Source of the DNA: Bacteroidales bacterium
GTDB taxonomy: Bacteria > Bacteroidota > Bacteroidia > Bacteroidales > Paludibacteraceae
DNA length: 64,000 nucleotides
Direction of reading: 5' to 3'
Assembly: GCA_900769555.1 (NCBI GenBank)
Contig: CAAGHA010000023.1
Span: 17,133-81,132 of the forward strand
Positions 62,829-64,000 of the stretch are shown piece by piece; within the stretch, counting starts at the first letter, position 1, and the number at the start of each line of letters is the position of its first letter. The notes beneath the pieces were generated by a model that saw only the letters and a program-made list of their open reading frames with translations, was not told where the DNA came from and did no database searches. The position numbers were made by a program, and so were the translations under genes.

Positions 62829-62875
62829 ATCGCACGTACTCTCTCGAAAGCTAAATTACGGAGAGTATGGGCGAT
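62829..62875 (+). terminator. Hairpin between the two xylan-degradation genes
   Basis: ATCGCACGTACTCTC and GAGAGTATGGGCGAT pair around a 17-base loop, with a two-base bulge on each side. No T run follows; instead A-rich sequence leads to the esterase ATG 33 bases later. It may be a processing or partial-termination site, so the two genes could share a message. Confidence 0.4.
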
Positions 62876-62907
62876 TATTCAAAAAAAACATTTTATAAAA
62901 AATTACC

Positions 62908-64000
62908 ATGAAAAGAATTATTTCACTTATTGGCTTAACGCTATTTTGTTTAACATCCTATTCCCAGTGGGGAGGAGGAATTGACTTCGGAGGAGGTGGT
63001 GGAGCATCTTCCGGGTCGCTTTCAAGTTACACAAACAAACAAAACATTGACTACGTTGGAGATAATCACGTCGGACACAAATTAGACATCTATTATCCTA
63101 ACGACGGAAAAGAGACTCACAACGTTATCATTCATATTTATGGTAGTGCATGGGGAAGCAACGATGGTAAGAGTGGAGCTGATCACGGAACAGTAGGAAA
63201 GGCTGCTTTGGACGCCGGATATATCTTTGTAACACCAAACCACAGAACATACGGAGATGCTTTATGGCCGGCTCAAATTAACGACATCAAGGCTGTTGTT
63301 CGTTACCTTCGCGGAAACAAAGAGGAACTTAAAATCGATGATTCATTCATCGGAATCTCAGGATTCTCATCAGGTGGTCACTTGGCTTCCATGATGGGTG
63401 TTACAAATGGAGAAACAATTGTAAAAGTTGGTAGCGAATCTATCGACATCGAAGGAAACCTTGGTAAATATACAAACGAAAGCAGTCGTGTCGATGCTGT
63501 TTGCGACTGGTCGGGTCCTGTTGACTGTAGAGACAAATCTTGTGGAAATCCTATGAATATGTCACCTGAAAATGACATGGTTGGCGGATGCGGTCCTCAA
63601 CAATGTCCTGACAAACATGCTACTCTTGGTACCAACACATACATTGATGCCAACGATGTACCACACATGATTTGTCATGGTACAACAGACAATATTGTAC
63701 CAAGTTGCGAAGGTGAAAAATATGCTAACAACCTTAAGAAAGCAGGTATTTATGTTGAGTGGTACAATCCGGGACACGGACACAATGTGAACGGAGATTA
63801 CACTGACGAGATGATTACATTCTTTAACGGAGTAAGAGCAAACTCTACCAGTGGTAGCACAGGTGGTAGCACAGGTGGCAGCACCGGAGGTGAAACCGGA
63901 GGAGAGACAGGTGGTGAAACCGGTGGTGAAGCAGGTGGTGGAGTTACAACTGTAACAGATCCATGTTCTGTGACAACCAAATATTCAGGAGGTACAAAAG
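62908..64000 (+). CDS. Carbohydrate esterase fused to a GH11 module, partial
   Basis: An open frame from the ATG at 62908 to the right edge (364 codons seen). A signal peptide (to about TSYSQ) is followed by an alpha/beta-hydrolase domain (about 45-310) of the acetyl-xylan/feruloyl esterase kind. The nucleophile is Ser154 in GFSSGGHLA, with Asp261 in GTTDNIVP and histidine in GHGHN near 290-292. A GGSTGGETGG linker follows (from about 313), then the start of a GH11 module (TDPCSVTTKYSGGTK). The linker and module start are identical at the DNA level to 59916-59994 of the preceding gene over the last 79 bases. It should remove ester groups from xylan while its GH11 part cuts the chain. Confidence 0.88.
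   Translation, partial: MKRIISLIGLTLFCLTSYSQWGGGIDFGGGGGASSGSLSSYTNKQNIDYVGDNHVGHKLDIYYPNDGKETHNVIIHIYGSAWGSNDGKSGADHGTVGKAALDAGYIFVTPNHRTYGDALWPAQINDIKAVVRYLRGNKEELKIDDSFIGISGFSSGGHLASMMGVTNGETIVKVGSESIDIEGNLGKYTNESSRVDAVCDWSGPVDCRDKSCGNPMNMSPENDMVGGCGPQQCPDKHATLGTNTYIDANDVPHMICHGTTDNIVPSCEGEKYANNLKKAGIYVEWYNPGHGHNVNGDYTDEMITFFNGVRANSTSGSTGGSTGGSTGGETGGETGGETGGEAGGGVTTVTDPCSVTTKYSGGTK

Overview
The window looks like a chromosomal segment of an AT-rich member of the Bacteroidota, most likely the order Bacteroidales. Four things support this: a SusC/SusD pair, promoters of the Bacteroidota type (TTTG, about 19-20 bases, TAnnTTTG), a type IX secretion (T9SS) C-terminal domain on a secreted xylanase, and a ribosomal str-S10 cluster in the order rpsL-rpsG-fusA-rpsJ with no tuf gene. 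The xylan-degrading modules suggest a plant-fibre habitat such as a gut or rumen. That is inference, and I cannot name the species.

Layout. 1-8534 (minus strand) is the joined str and S10 ribosomal operon, from rpsL down to rplN, which is cut by the left edge. 8866-21892 holds a membrane HD phosphohydrolase of the cyclic-di-AMP type, a four-gene minus-strand unit (DEAD-box helicase, low-molecular-weight phosphatase, membrane protein, CxxCH-bearing lipoprotein), a lipoprotein-priA pair, tRNA-Leu(UAG) and an AAA-ATPase/nuclease-fold protein. 21893-29042 contains a SusC/SusD/lipoprotein uptake locus without its own glycosidase, flanked by REP-like palindromes. 29043-39886 is mostly housekeeping: a CoA-transferase, an ABC-F protein, a glycosyltransferase-51 protein, NAD(P)HX repair, a mechanosensitive channel, malate dehydrogenase and ferredoxin. 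40360-44815 is a tandem pair of secreted thermolysin-family proteases. 44981-58352 carries RNase R, an LD-carboxypeptidase-like lipoprotein, RadA, an endonuclease/phosphatase-fold protein, a TPR protein, a DUF3078 protein, the rpsF-rpsR-rplI operon, a YebC protein and a small lipoprotein. 58749-64000 is a xylan locus: a 1240-residue enzyme built GH11-GH11-CBM6-GH8-T9SS domain, followed by an esterase fused to a further GH11 module and cut by the right edge.

Working together. The xylan enzymes look like one secreted programme: endo-xylanase modules cut the backbone, the CBM6 binds it, GH8 trims the backbone or its oligomers, and the esterase removes ester side groups. The two genes share at least 79 identical bases across linker and GH11 start, which points to recent module copying.

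The most unusual non-coding signal is a dispersed family of imperfect inverted repeats with ends resembling AGGTAAGTTCTATAAATTA. Full copies are about 175-200 bp, some with a central palindrome, and there are miniature hairpin-only copies of about 40-65 bp. I find at least twelve, all between genes and several touching stop codons, with no transposase in the window. A second, different family is a GTAG-bounded REP/BIME-like tandem repeat at 22128-22486. The rpsR and rplI genes also carry strong Shine-Dalgarno sequences, which are rare in this phylum.
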